Source: Lactarius indigo (taxonomy: Eukaryota > Basidiomycota > Agaricomycetes > Russulales > Russulaceae). From it: a stretch of DNA of 64,000 nt. The notes under the pieces are model-generated. The model ran no database searches and was not told the origin of the DNA. It worked only from the letters and a program-made list of their open reading frames with translations. The translations under genes and the position numbers were made by a program. The DNA lies in contig JAFKAC010000068.1 in assembly GCA_025766275.1 (NCBI GenBank), positions 124,001 through 188,000 on the forward strand, written 5' to 3'. Numbering within the stretch: position 1 is the stretch's first letter; the number at the start of each line of letters is the position of its first letter. Below are positions 1-10,000 of this stretch, piece after piece.

Positions 1-56
1 ATTACCGGACGTTGGAAATTCGGTAGGCCACCGAAAGCTAGACTGCCATTGTCGCT

Positions 57-164
57 GCATCAGGAAAAACCTACTTTGATAATTTCCATATTGACGAGCA
101 AGAATTATTGACATCTTAATTATTATCAATTATCACGATTATCATAGGAGGTTTTTCCTGATGC
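57..164. repeat. Perfect 16-bp inverted repeat with AT-rich spacer
   Basis: GCATCAGGAAAAACCT at 57-72 is matched exactly by its reverse complement at 149-164. The arms are 76 bp apart and the spacer is very AT-rich. It could form a cruciform or hairpin, or be the ends of a very small palindromic element. No target duplication is evident outside the arms. Confidence 0.6.
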
Positions 165-347
165 TGAAAAAACGTTGAAGTCTTGCGTATTGAGGCACCA
201 GTTCTGTATGATATCGATAACTCTCAAGGCGTCGATGCATGTTTTGTCTGTGTTGTCAGATGTTGTAGCCCTAGTGCTGGAACTCCGTTCCTTGTCATCC
301 TCGCCCTTGCCCTCGCCACTTTCGTCTCTATTTTTCCGTTTCGCCAT
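126..347 (-). other. Possible small or terminal exon, unassigned
   Basis: A 73-codon minus-strand open frame starts with a Lys/Arg/Glu-rich segment (MAKRKNRDESGEG...), typical of a nuclear or disordered N-terminus. It continues into a hydrophobic stretch (ALRVIDIIQNW) and stops inside the inverted repeat at 57-164. A gene whose later exons lie left of the window is possible. I do not recognise a family. The remaining sequence of 348-1210 has only short overlapping frames and nothing I can support as a gene. Confidence 0.2.
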
Positions 348-1210
348 ACACTTATCGTGTAGGCTTTAGCGCCTTCAGTCTTTCAGTCTCTTACACTCTT
401 TTCGTGCTTTGGAGGGCAATTCCATGAGTATTGGTAGACCGTAGAGGAAAGACCAAACAAGAATAGAAGAAAACGTTAAAAGCATACAGGGGTGTACTTG
501 TTACTCGAAACCTCTCGGGAAAATCAGAGACGACGCCGAGACGGCGTGGTGCCCAATGGCAAAAACCGGCTGTCCCGTCGCTAGCTGCCGTAGCGTACGC
601 AAATCGCCAAGTCATTGACGGAGAGGGAAGAGGAACAGACAGGTCGCCCAGCACCTCGGATGGAGGCTCAAAGAAAATGATGTTTTTCCCCGCTGAACGA
701 AAGTATTTTGTCTCGAGTTTCGACCGCGCGCAACATACGAACAGAAAATAAAGCGAGCTAGGATCGAGGAACACTTTTTTCTCGGTTTTATGGACCAATA
801 GACCATGCTTTGGAAACGTAAATCTAGTAAGCAGATGGCAAGCCAAGAGGCGAGCCGTGTCAAAACCTCACACCCGAAGACGTCAAGAAGGCCAGCTTGC
901 GTGATTCTACCGAGCGGCAATGCTGGTCCCCAACAGGAAGGGGGATTCGGAACCTCTCCAATTCTCGTTATGCATGTCCATGGACTTACGACACCGCGGG
1001 CTTTGGACGACTAAGTCGACGTTTTATCTTATCTTATCACTTTGAATTTTACCATCGGACCCCCAAAGTAGTAGCAAACGTCCGAATACTTGTATATTTG
1101 CAGAAAGTCTTACACTAGTTACCATCTCTATTATCACTTGCAGAACCAAGCCATCAGATGTGAGGAGGTAGTAAAGAAGATAGGATCACCGTGCGAGCCA
1201 AAGCCGGAGC
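348..1210. other. Intergenic stretch, nothing recognised
   Basis: About 860 bp downstream (3') of the oxysterol-binding protein gene. Only short overlapping open frames in several phases are present. No conserved motif, repeat or RNA gene was seen. The segment nearest 1210 should hold the 3' UTR and polyadenylation signal of the neighbouring gene. Confidence 0.4.
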
Positions 1211-2897
1211 TCACGCGCTGTCAATCGTCGGGCCGTTGTTCTGATACACGTACGTATCCTCGGTTGGCGGGAGGGCCTTAAACAGCCTGCCTAATCGCTC
1301 GTCTGCCAAAATTGGTACAGTAAGTGCCAGAATAAGTCAATGCGTGCAAATAATGACGTACAAAGTGGATCTTCGTCTTGGTGCACAAAGTGTTTCAACT
1401 GCCAAGTGGTATTCGCCGCCGCCTCGTCACGCCTTCTTTGGCGCTGCTCGTTCTGTCAGAGCGACCCCGTCACAAAAAAACAGAGACAACTGAGATCAAA
1501 TAGGATGGGCGCAAAAAGGGGGCACAGTACACACCTCGATGCGGCTCTTCTCCCGCGCAGCCGTCTCAAAATCGCCTTCCCGGATCCCCTTTGCGACCTT
1601 GAACCACAACGCGCGGCTTTCCCACTCTCCCTGCCCCTCCACCTGCTGAACGGTGACCTCCTCCTTCGGACCCGTCACGTCCGTGAACGCCACGCCAGTC
1701 TTGGTGTCCTTGCTCGTCGTGTTCCACTGCCCCTCGTAGCTGCTCGCCTGCGTCCCCGAGCCCGCGCCGATGGGCGGCGTGAGGTCCGCCTTGAACGTGT
1801 GCGACTTTCCGGAAAAGTAGCCCTTGCCCTGGTACTTGATCGTGGAGAGCCAGCCGGACGAACTCTGAATGTACGACGTCTCGGCGAGCTCGATGTAGGG
1901 CGAGCCGTACCAGAGCCCTTCGATGCGCAGGCGTGGGAACGTGATCAGGTAGTCCTCTTTCTGGCCGTCGGGAAGCGTGACCGTCAGGGTGGCGTGCCCG
2001 ACCTGCTTCACGATGATGTTCCCGCCTAGTGCGCGTTGTTGGGCAGGCATAGCACCACATGGGCGAGCGACTCACCGGAGAAAGAGGTCTTTTGTGCGCT
2101 GTGGCCCTGAAGGGTGATCTTACGAGATGCATTGGCAATATAATATGCGGTGATGGGAGGATGGTGGGAAACTTGCTCTACAACGAGCGTTGTCAACCCA
2201 CGTCCATTCTTGTCGGGCCAGTGACCGTAGAACAGCCTGGGCGGAAGTAGGTAATCCGCAGTAAGGGGGGAAGAGATAAGTAAGTAATCCGCAGCAGTCG
2301 AGAAGGATACACGATGACGTACTCTCCGAGCACGGGATTGAGGGGCCTGCGCAAGCGTGTCAACGACCAATGGGCGCGGAGCAAGAGGCAGAAGCAAGGC
2401 GCACTTTTTCTCTGAGCCCATGGTTTCGTTGCGGGAGGTGTACTGGCCCTTGAGGGTGCTGATGAACCATTTTAGAACACGTTTGGCGCGGTCCTTTGGT
2501 GTGGTTCCCTCTGATATTGCGGCAAAGAGCTCTGGACGCTCGCACCAATATGCTGGATAAAACAACGAGCGGCAAGCATTCAGCAACAATCACACGGATT
2601 GTCAGGTTAGGCGCACCTGGGAACTCGGTAAGAGAGACAGGGGAGAGAATGAAAGGTGGTGCAGTGAGAGAGGAGAGATCGCCTGAGAAGGACGCAATAC
2701 TGCGGAGGCCACATGAGGTGATGAGCGACAATGCGCAGCAGTCTAATGCGTACGATTTGATGAACTGAGTCCAAGTCGATTTCTGGGATGCGGGGACTGC
2801 CTGTCGGAATAGGGGAATAGAGTGAGAGGTACGGTATGGGGGTATGGTCCGATTGTGATCTCACATCGCCGGGTTGCTCATCGACGGAATCGGCCAT
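1211..2897 (-). CDS. kes1: Oxysterol-binding protein, KES1/OSH4 type
   Basis: Lipid-transfer protein of the short ORP class. Relatives exchange sterol for phosphatidylinositol 4-phosphate between ER/Golgi and other membranes. Exons (minus): 2865-2897, 2754-2800, 2617-2699, 2405-2552, 2323-2346, 2076-2236, 1535-2025, 1362-1452, 1211-1302. They join to 1170 nt, 389 aa, with GT..AG introns. Family motifs seen: SIASFSGDLSSLTAPP near the N-terminus, AYWCERPELFAA, VLKWFISTLKGQYTSRN, PLNPVLGE (residues 105-112), the hallmark EQVSHHPP (132-139), IIVKQVGHA, GLWYGSPYIEL, and the C-terminal EKSRIENEQRQRRRDE with TWQLKHFV. There is no PH domain or ankyrin region, which is normal for the KES1 subclass. 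The start at 2897 gives a short acidic leader before the conserved STWTQFIKS. The gene appears intact. The 24-nt exon 5 carries the PLNPVLGE core. Confidence 0.95.
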
Positions 2898-3456
2898 CTT
2901 AGAAGTAGAGAAGAGTTTGAAACGCGTGCTGGAAACTTGAGCGGAGGAAGAGAGAAGATGGACAGACCACTCGGTCGATGGTCGCGGTGTATAGGGAAAG
3001 AGTGCAGCTCAGGCTCCATTCGTGCTCCCCGTTTTGGTCCTTTTGTTCCTTTCCTTCTTCCATCAAACACATCGTCACACCTCTTTGCTCTCTCCCCCTC
3101 TCTTTTTCCTCGTCTCACGTTCTCACACGGCCATTTGATCATCGATATTTACTATTACACATCCACGATGAATGGCAGTCCGACCCTGACCAGATACCGT
3201 GTGCCCCAACGGCGCAGTTAAAGAGGCGGTAACAGACAAACAGGCGCGTAGCACGAATACGTTACGATGAACACAACAGAAAACAAAGGAAAGGAAGAAA
3301 AGAAAAGAGACGAAGAATAGAAGAGTGGAACTGCTAACACTGATTTTTTTTATGTTATCAAAGGTTTAGAAGCAAACCAGAAGGGTAAACGTTCGGTGGA
3401 GCCAAGACAGTCAATGCCGCCAAGGCAACCAAAGGTTGTCACTAGCGACGATGGCC
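2898..3456. other. Intergenic region between kes1 and the HMG-box gene
   Basis: About 560 bp holding the presumed promoter of the minus-strand kes1 gene and the 3' UTR of the minus-strand HMG-box gene. On the plus strand it has a pyrimidine-rich tract (3050-3115, ctctttgctctctcccc...) and a purine-rich tract (3285-3320). Read from the minus strand, the first is a purine-rich region about 150-220 bp upstream of the kes1 start. No other gene is seen. Confidence 0.5.
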
Positions 3457-4153
3457 CTACTCCTCATCATCTTCACCGTCTCCACTGCCGGCGTTCTTGT
3501 TCTGACATAACACTCGAATCAGTACCAGGTCACAAGCGACGACGACAACCGATGGTACGTACATCGTATTCTGATTTTTCCTGTTCGGCACGGGACTTGT
3601 CTCGTGCTGCCTGTTCAATATAGGGCTATTTTTTAAAAAAGAGGGAAATCGGTTAGCATGACGTCAAGTTCAACATGAAGGATGACGAGAAAAGGGGGCT
3701 GAATCATCAAGACAACGAATCCCAACAAGCATAGAGTCAAGAGGATGCATGCCAGTCCAAAACGCGTAGAAGAATATATGGCTCTGCAATCTTACCTTTT
3801 TCTCTTCCTCGTCGAGCTCTTTCCACTTGGCACCGAGCAATTTGCCGACTTCGCCTGTATCATAATGTCCTCAGCGCACGTCATAGGTCTCCTGAAAAAA
3901 AGGTCCTACCGAAGCTGGCATCAGGGTTCTCTGCCTTGATCCTCTCCCGCCAGTCCTGGCTGAAGAACATGTACGCAGAGAGAGCACGCTTAGGCGCCTT
4001 TGGGTCTTTCTTACGAGCACCGCCCCTTGGGGTTTTCTCCGTTTTCTCGGCTGCTTTGCGTGTCTGCGAGCAACTAGGCATCAATATCGACGAGCGCTTG
4101 AAAAAGGGAGGATGTACCCCACTGACCTTGGCCTTGGTTGCTTCCTTGGGCAT
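3457..4153 (-). CDS. nhp6: HMG-box chromatin protein, NHP6 type
   Basis: Small non-histone DNA-bending protein. Relatives bind the minor groove and assist nucleosome remodelling and the FACT complex in the nucleus. Exons (minus): 4127-4153, 3910-4063, 3796-3854, 3563-3625, 3457-3501. They join to 348 nt, 115 aa. A lysine-rich leader (MPKEATKAK, then [15 protein letters not shown]) precedes a single HMG box at about residues 30-100. The box shows [45 protein letters not shown] and [10 protein letters not shown]. The tail is short and acidic (GDGEDDEE). Length and single-box architecture fit NHP6. The ATG at 4153 is chosen because upstream in-frame codons lack the conserved leader. It is intact and lies 559 bp upstream of kes1 on the same strand. 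Confidence 0.94.
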
Positions 4154-4500
4154 CTGTGGGGCTAGGGTTAGCATCAGGACGACCAACGACACGTCGAGAA
4201 CACGCGATCAGAGAGTGCAAAGGGGCATGAGAGAGGAGACGCATATGTGAGGCGAAATAATATGAGGGATGGAGCCATCGATAGCGGGATGGGCCAGCAG
4301 AGGAAAAGTTTGAGAGGAAAAGACGAACCTTTAAGGGCTATGTGGAGTGACGAACGAAGGGAATAAGTTGCAGGGACGGGAGGGGAGGGGAAGTGGCAAG
4401 GGAGGATGAGCGGATGAGGCGGGCGCGCGGGCAAGGCAGGGATTGCTCTAGCTGATACGCTCTGGCGGGGCAGTGGGCTGGGGTGGGCCAGCAGCGGGTT
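4154..4500. promoter_or_regulatory. Upstream region of the HMG-box gene
   Basis: Minus-strand promoter region for the gene starting at 4153. From about 4370 to 4480 it contains G-rich plus-strand tracts (gggacgggaggggagggg...). No defined motif could be assigned. Around 4500 the sequence passes into material repeated near 13840 and 33920, the left edge of the NLR repeat block. Confidence 0.35.
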
Positions 4501-4636
4501 CAACTTTGTGCGGGGTTCTCTCCCCTCTTCCCTTTTTGCTGGTGGGAATTCCGGCGGCCTCTGAATTGCGGTGGCTGAGCAATTATCCCTTTTCTGGAAC
4601 TTAGTTTCCCCGGCCGGGCACCCGTGACATCCACTA

Positions 4637-5068
4637 TTATGTACGTCTCCGGTAACCTCCCAACCGTCTATCCCACGGTCCATCAACCATCAACCCTGCC
4701 TTTGCAACGACCTGTTCTGCCAGGGTCGCCTCGACGTGCACATGCTCAACTCGCGCGTTTGCCTCTGCTATTCCGGCTTGCAGGCCACGTGCCAGGGCAA
4801 TAACACGGTACCCGCATGGCGTGCCACGCATCGCAAGACTTGGCACAGTGTAGATCAACGGCGGCAGGATAATATCGAACGTGTGCAGGTGCCAAATGTC
4901 ACATTCCGTCGTTGAGAACGCCTTCCGAAGCGTCCCCGCTCGCGCCGGAGGCTCTGGCCGGTGCAGCGGACCGCCCCGTTCGTGCCGCGCTACGTACAGC
5001 CTCATCACTAGGCCCGGGGCACTGAAGCAGCGATGCGTATCCCAGCTACAGAACCCCGAATCTGCCAT
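4637..5068 (-). other. Unassigned open frame repeated in the array
   Basis: A 143-codon minus-strand frame in the downstream flank of the first NLR gene. Its C-terminal part (RGTPCGYRVIALARGLQAG, then IAEANARVEHVHVEATLAEQ) is kept as an open frame in the second copy (13999-14352). It is recognisable but broken near 34060-34450. Conservation of the peptide through two copies suggests former coding sequence. I do not recognise the family, there is no clear start or splice structure, and it is more likely a relic than a working gene. Confidence 0.3.
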
Positions 5069-7077
5069 TTAGGTCGACGAGGAGCGTCAGCTACAAAGTG
5101 CTCGCCTTCGACCTTTGGCACGGCGTCGGCCATGCTTGGCACACGAGCCCGCCGTAGCCGGTGCCGGCATTGCGCGTTGGGCCCGCGGAGGAGTAATTAG
5201 CGCTTCGATTCGGAGTACTCCGGAAACCTTTCTTTTTTGGATCCCGATCCGGACGGCGGCGACAGGGTCGATGATACCAATAGCGGTACTAGTAGCCGAG
5301 AAGGATAAATTGTAGTAGTTGTTTGTGCAGTATTACAGTAGTAGGAGACCATTTTGGGACGTACGGTGAGTTCTTCGCGTCCGAGTCTCAAAATGAAATA
5401 ACACGCCGGGGCAGGAATCCCCAGGCATATAGCATGATCAACCCAGATCCCATTTGAGAGTGGTGCGAGGGCGGAGGCACAAGAAAAAAGTGAGCAACTC
5501 ACGAGGAGTCGGGTTCCAAAGATTGGGTTGTGGCTTTAAGACGAGGATGATACACGGTATGCCCTAGTAAAAGGCGAGGGCATAACTTTCTTGTGTCAAC
5601 CCCAGCCACAACACTTGCTAAGTACTCGAGACGGGTAAGAACATAATTTTTGTATTCTCTTCGGGTCGCGGGTATGGGAACAAAGAACGCGTCTAACGGC
5701 CCGGCTGGCAAACGGGGCTCAAAATCAACTCAGGATCGAGCTCAAATACTGGTCACTTGTTCGGACGCCACTGTGACGCTTCTTCAGTAAGCAAAAGGCT
5801 ACCTTGAACTCTAACCACCATAATGGTCGAGTTTTTTTTCCACGCAAAGCGTCGGTATGGATGGGCCGCGCACCGACGCACAATTAGGCACCCACGGCAG
5901 TGACCCACGGACGAGATCCCAAAGTTAGATCGACCTCTCGGCGGGTGGATACTTCAATCCCTTCTCCTCTCTCTTTTGGCCTCACTAATCCCGAGAGTGT
6001 TATAGTGCTGTGCTTTAAGGGAGCAAATATGATATCTCCTCCTTAGTTCCCTCTCTCGCGCATGTCTGCTCGAACACGCCGAGTCCATTCAACCAAAATC
6101 TCGCTTTTACCTATCCTCCTTGCATAGTAATAGCTAAGGGACGGAATACTAACAGACTTCCCCACACGGCATCTATCGACTCGCTCTAGGTGGCTAAGCC
6201 TACAAGTTGCAACTTTGCTTCGCACACTGGCAGAGTACCATCATCCAAGCTCTCATTCTCAGTCTAAATCCACTTCCTGCTTCCTGTATCGCGCTCGCAC
6301 CACAGTATCGCCTGCTCTTCAACACGCCTTCCTAGTTATCAAGTCAGTTGCAAGGAGTGACTCGCTGTAAAAAATCCTGCCTCATGCTCTGCCTCTTTTC
6401 ACCTGCTCTTACACATTTGCTGATCCACATTGTCGCGCTTACATCTATGCGGAGGATCACTCACGACGAAGCCCTCGCCGGTCCAGCCACTGGATATAAC
6501 ACTGACACGATCCTCTTCAGTGATAACTTGACCAGGTTAGTGCTTTTTTTTGAACAGGTACTGTCTCCACCTTCACACATGTATCAGGCGTCTGAATGTG
6601 CCTGAACCCGCTACGTCGGTCCTGCACCTCATGGTGCTGGAAACCGCTAAACTATTGAAGCGCTACTGTAAACACGCCGACAGTCTCCTCTCCGATTCCG
6701 GTACTGCTGCTCTCAGGGGATGACTCGTCCTCGGAGGTGGTCAGTCCTCGCTAACTGGAAAAACTAGACGTCAATCGAAACTGCTGAAGACAGTTCTCAT
6801 GGATCACACCTCCCACTCTCCAGCAAGACTGATCGCTGCATCCCGTGATCGTATTCTCGATTTTGACAATGAAGCATGCGTAGTGTACTGTACATGAAAT
6901 GAGTGCACGGGGACAGTTACACGTATGACAATAATCCGGGAGAGTTTCACTACATAAATACTATTGGGTTCGGGTGAATCGCTATAATAGGGGTCAATGT
7001 ACAGTAAAGAGGCAGGGTAATCGTCACTCACACACGTCGACAAGTCAAAAGAATATACTATACCGCGTTCCGTTCGT
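5069..7077. other. Downstream flank of NLR gene 1
   Basis: About 2 kb without a supported gene. It contains segments shared with the flanks of the other units, for example 5500-5760, 5930-6240 and the 3'-UTR-like piece 6840-7077, whose counterparts are near 14860-15100, 15270-15530 and 16130-16422. Short frames here are not preserved between copies, so I regard the region as non-coding repeat-unit sequence containing the 3' UTR of the gene ending at 7078. Confidence 0.5.
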
Positions 7078-10000
7078 TCATTCAGCATCGTGCTGCGAGA
7101 ACAATTGTACAATTTCTTCTTGTCTTGGGCCACAGGCAACCTCGCATGGTGTCTTTCCACTGAGATCGCATATATGCGCATCCGCACCATGGTCCAGTAA
7201 TAACCGCACGACCTCTGGGTATCCTCCCATCCAACCACGTGTCGCGTAATGTAACGGGGTCGATCCCTCGACATCCTGGGCGTTGACTTCCGCGTTGCGT
7301 TCGAGTAGTAACCGAGAAAACTCAGAGTCACCGCCTTGCGCTGCGTAATGCAGTGAAGTTACTCCCTCGTTGTTAGAGATGCGGACGTCCGGATTATGGC
7401 CCAGCAATAACCGCACAGTATCGTGTTGGTTCATCATCGATGCGCAGAGAAGCGGGGTGAATCCTTCGTTATTCCGTGAATCCACCTCCGCGTTGCGCTC
7501 GAGTAGCAACCGAGCAACCTCGAGGCGATCGTAGGCCGCCGCCAGATGCAGTGCGGAACTTCCCCTGTTGCTGCGAACGTACTCGTCCGCATTGTGGTCC
7601 AGCAATAACCGTAATACATCGAGGTGTCCACGCTCTGACGCCCTGAGAAATGGGGTGAATCCGTCATCATCGCGGGCATTGACCTCCGCATTGCGCTCAA
7701 GTAGCAATCGAGCAACCTTAGGATCACCGGCAGCTGCAGCATAATGCAGTGGAGTCCTTCCTTTATTATCGCGGGCATGTTCATCCGCATTGTGGTCCAG
7801 TAATAATCGCAAAGTATCAGGGTGTCCACTGGCCGATGCGCAGAAAAATGGGGTACATCCGTCATCATCCTGAGAATTGACCTCCGTATTGTGCTCGAGG
7901 AGTAATCGAACGACTTCGAGGTGGCCGTAATACGCCGCGTAATACAGTGGAGTCATTCCCTTGTCGACCCGGACACGTTCGTGTCCAGAGCTCCATCCTA
8001 GCGATACGGACTTAGACGGACTATCAGTGAATGAGGGTTCATCGTGGGAATCGGCCTCTGCACGGCGCTCGAGTAGGAACTGCTTGAGTGACCGAGCAGC
8101 TCCAAGGTGACCTTCGCACACTGCGCAGCGAAAGGACGAGACATGTCCCTTGTCGCGGACATGCTCATCTGCAGAGTGGTGTAGCAATAACCGCGTGACA
8201 TCACCTTTGGACATTGGATCAAGAAATGCGGTAGTTCCTTCGGTATTCCGGATGTCGACCTCCGCATTGCACTTGAGTAGTATCCGACAAACCTCGAGGT
8301 GACCGTAGATCGCCGCTAAATGCAGTGGAGTATTTTTATAGTTATCATGGTAACGCGCATCAGCGTTGTGGTCTAGCAGTAACTGCACAATATCACGGTT
8401 TCCTGTCACCGATGCATGGAGAAGTGCGCTACCGAGGTCATCGCGGGAATTGACCTCTGCGTTGTGCTTGAGTAGTATCCGAGCAACCTCGAGGTGACCT
8501 TTGGTTGCCGCCGAACGCAGTGGAGTGTTCCCGTAGTGGTCGCGGATACGCACATCCGCATTGTGGTCCAGCAATAACTGCGTAACATCACGGTGTCCAT
8601 TATGCGACGCTGTGAGGAGTGGCGTAGCTCCGTGGTCATCCCTGGAATCGATGTCTGCATTGCGCTCGAGTAGTAAACGGGCGACATCAAGGCGACCGAC
8701 GCTTACTGCACAATGCAGTGGAGCCATGTCGTCGTTCTGGGAGTTCACGTCCGCACCAACGTTCAGCAGCCACTTCGCGATATCAAGACGTCCAGAATAT
8801 GAAGCGTGGTGCAGTGGAGTCAAATTGCCCGCAGAGCGTAAATGTATGTCGGCGCCATGCGCAAACAGTAACCGAGCAACACCGATATGCCCGTCAATTG
8901 CCGATACATGCAGCGGGGCACCGTATTGACCACCCAAGTGATTTACTTGCTGCGGATGCTTCGTGATCAGCCGTTTCACTAGACCACGGAATCCTTTCTT
9001 TGCGGCATAGTACAAGGGAGCTGCTGGAAGTGGCACGGCTCTCGGCTCTCCAGACGTGGAATCCGTCGTGAGCTCGAATTGGCGTTGTATCCGGACCCAT
9101 GCTGAAAAATGTGGTTTATCCATATCAAAGAATTCATCCATTGCGTCCTTTATCTCTAATTCCACATTTCCGATCGACGCATGGTCATCCCAATATTCGG
9201 CGGCATATTGAACAAGAGGAATCTTCTCGGCACTATCTTTGTCGGTACCGTCGTCCAGGCGAAGTAACACGCCAAGACAAGCCTGGGCAAGAATCATGTG
9301 GGAAGGTTCGATGGGGATATAGAAACGGGACACGTCTTCCATGCAACTCGCGAGTCGATCCGATATCAGGAATTCTTTTACGGAGAAATGAGAGAATTGA
9401 ACGACACGGGATCCATTGTCGATGATGACGGAAACCAAACTAGAACATGCTGACAACACCGCTTCTTCTTGATCTTCCCACCGCCAATCCGCGATCAACT
9501 TTGGGATCCCTCCCGTGCTCAAGTCAAACGCGAGCACTTCCGCGAGTTCATCGACGCGGAGTGGACGACTGGCCACGGTGAGGCATTGCAAGAGCCGATA
9601 AGCGAGCTCCCGGTTCGCATTATTGATCTCCTTCAGAATGCGCTTGTATGTCTCGTCGAGTGATTTGGGCAATTCTTCGAGTATACGACGGAGATTGGTC
9701 GGGAAGCAGTGACGCAGAACCTCCAATTGACAAAACACCCATCGAAACCTGTTTCAAAACATAAGATAACTAGGCGGCCATGACGAGCCGAAGATGTGCT
9801 TACATTCCATCTGCTTTCCCTGTGAGATTCTCAATCACCGCATTTTGGTCGTCTTCCCGCCATCTCTTCATCCTTCTATCCGAGTGGACGACAAAGGTAA
9901 CGTAGTCGTTGATGTCCTGCTTTTGTCCGCTTTCGTCGTGGAGGGATACCTGTTGAGTCGCCAAAGGCTCGAGCGTGGTGCGAATGTCGAATTCCGGACG

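Noticed and set aside
1340..2029. 229-codon plus-strand open frame
   Set aside because: Antisense shadow of the kes1 exon 1535-2025. No recognisable domain, and the minus strand carries the complete oxysterol-binding protein.
7078..9738. NLR genes as single-exon ankyrin proteins of about 885 aa
   Set aside because: The long exon begins at a GTTTCG splice acceptor that joins GGAAT of the previous exon to give the conserved GMFRWVFCQLE; the open frame alone lacks NACHT and has no ATG start.
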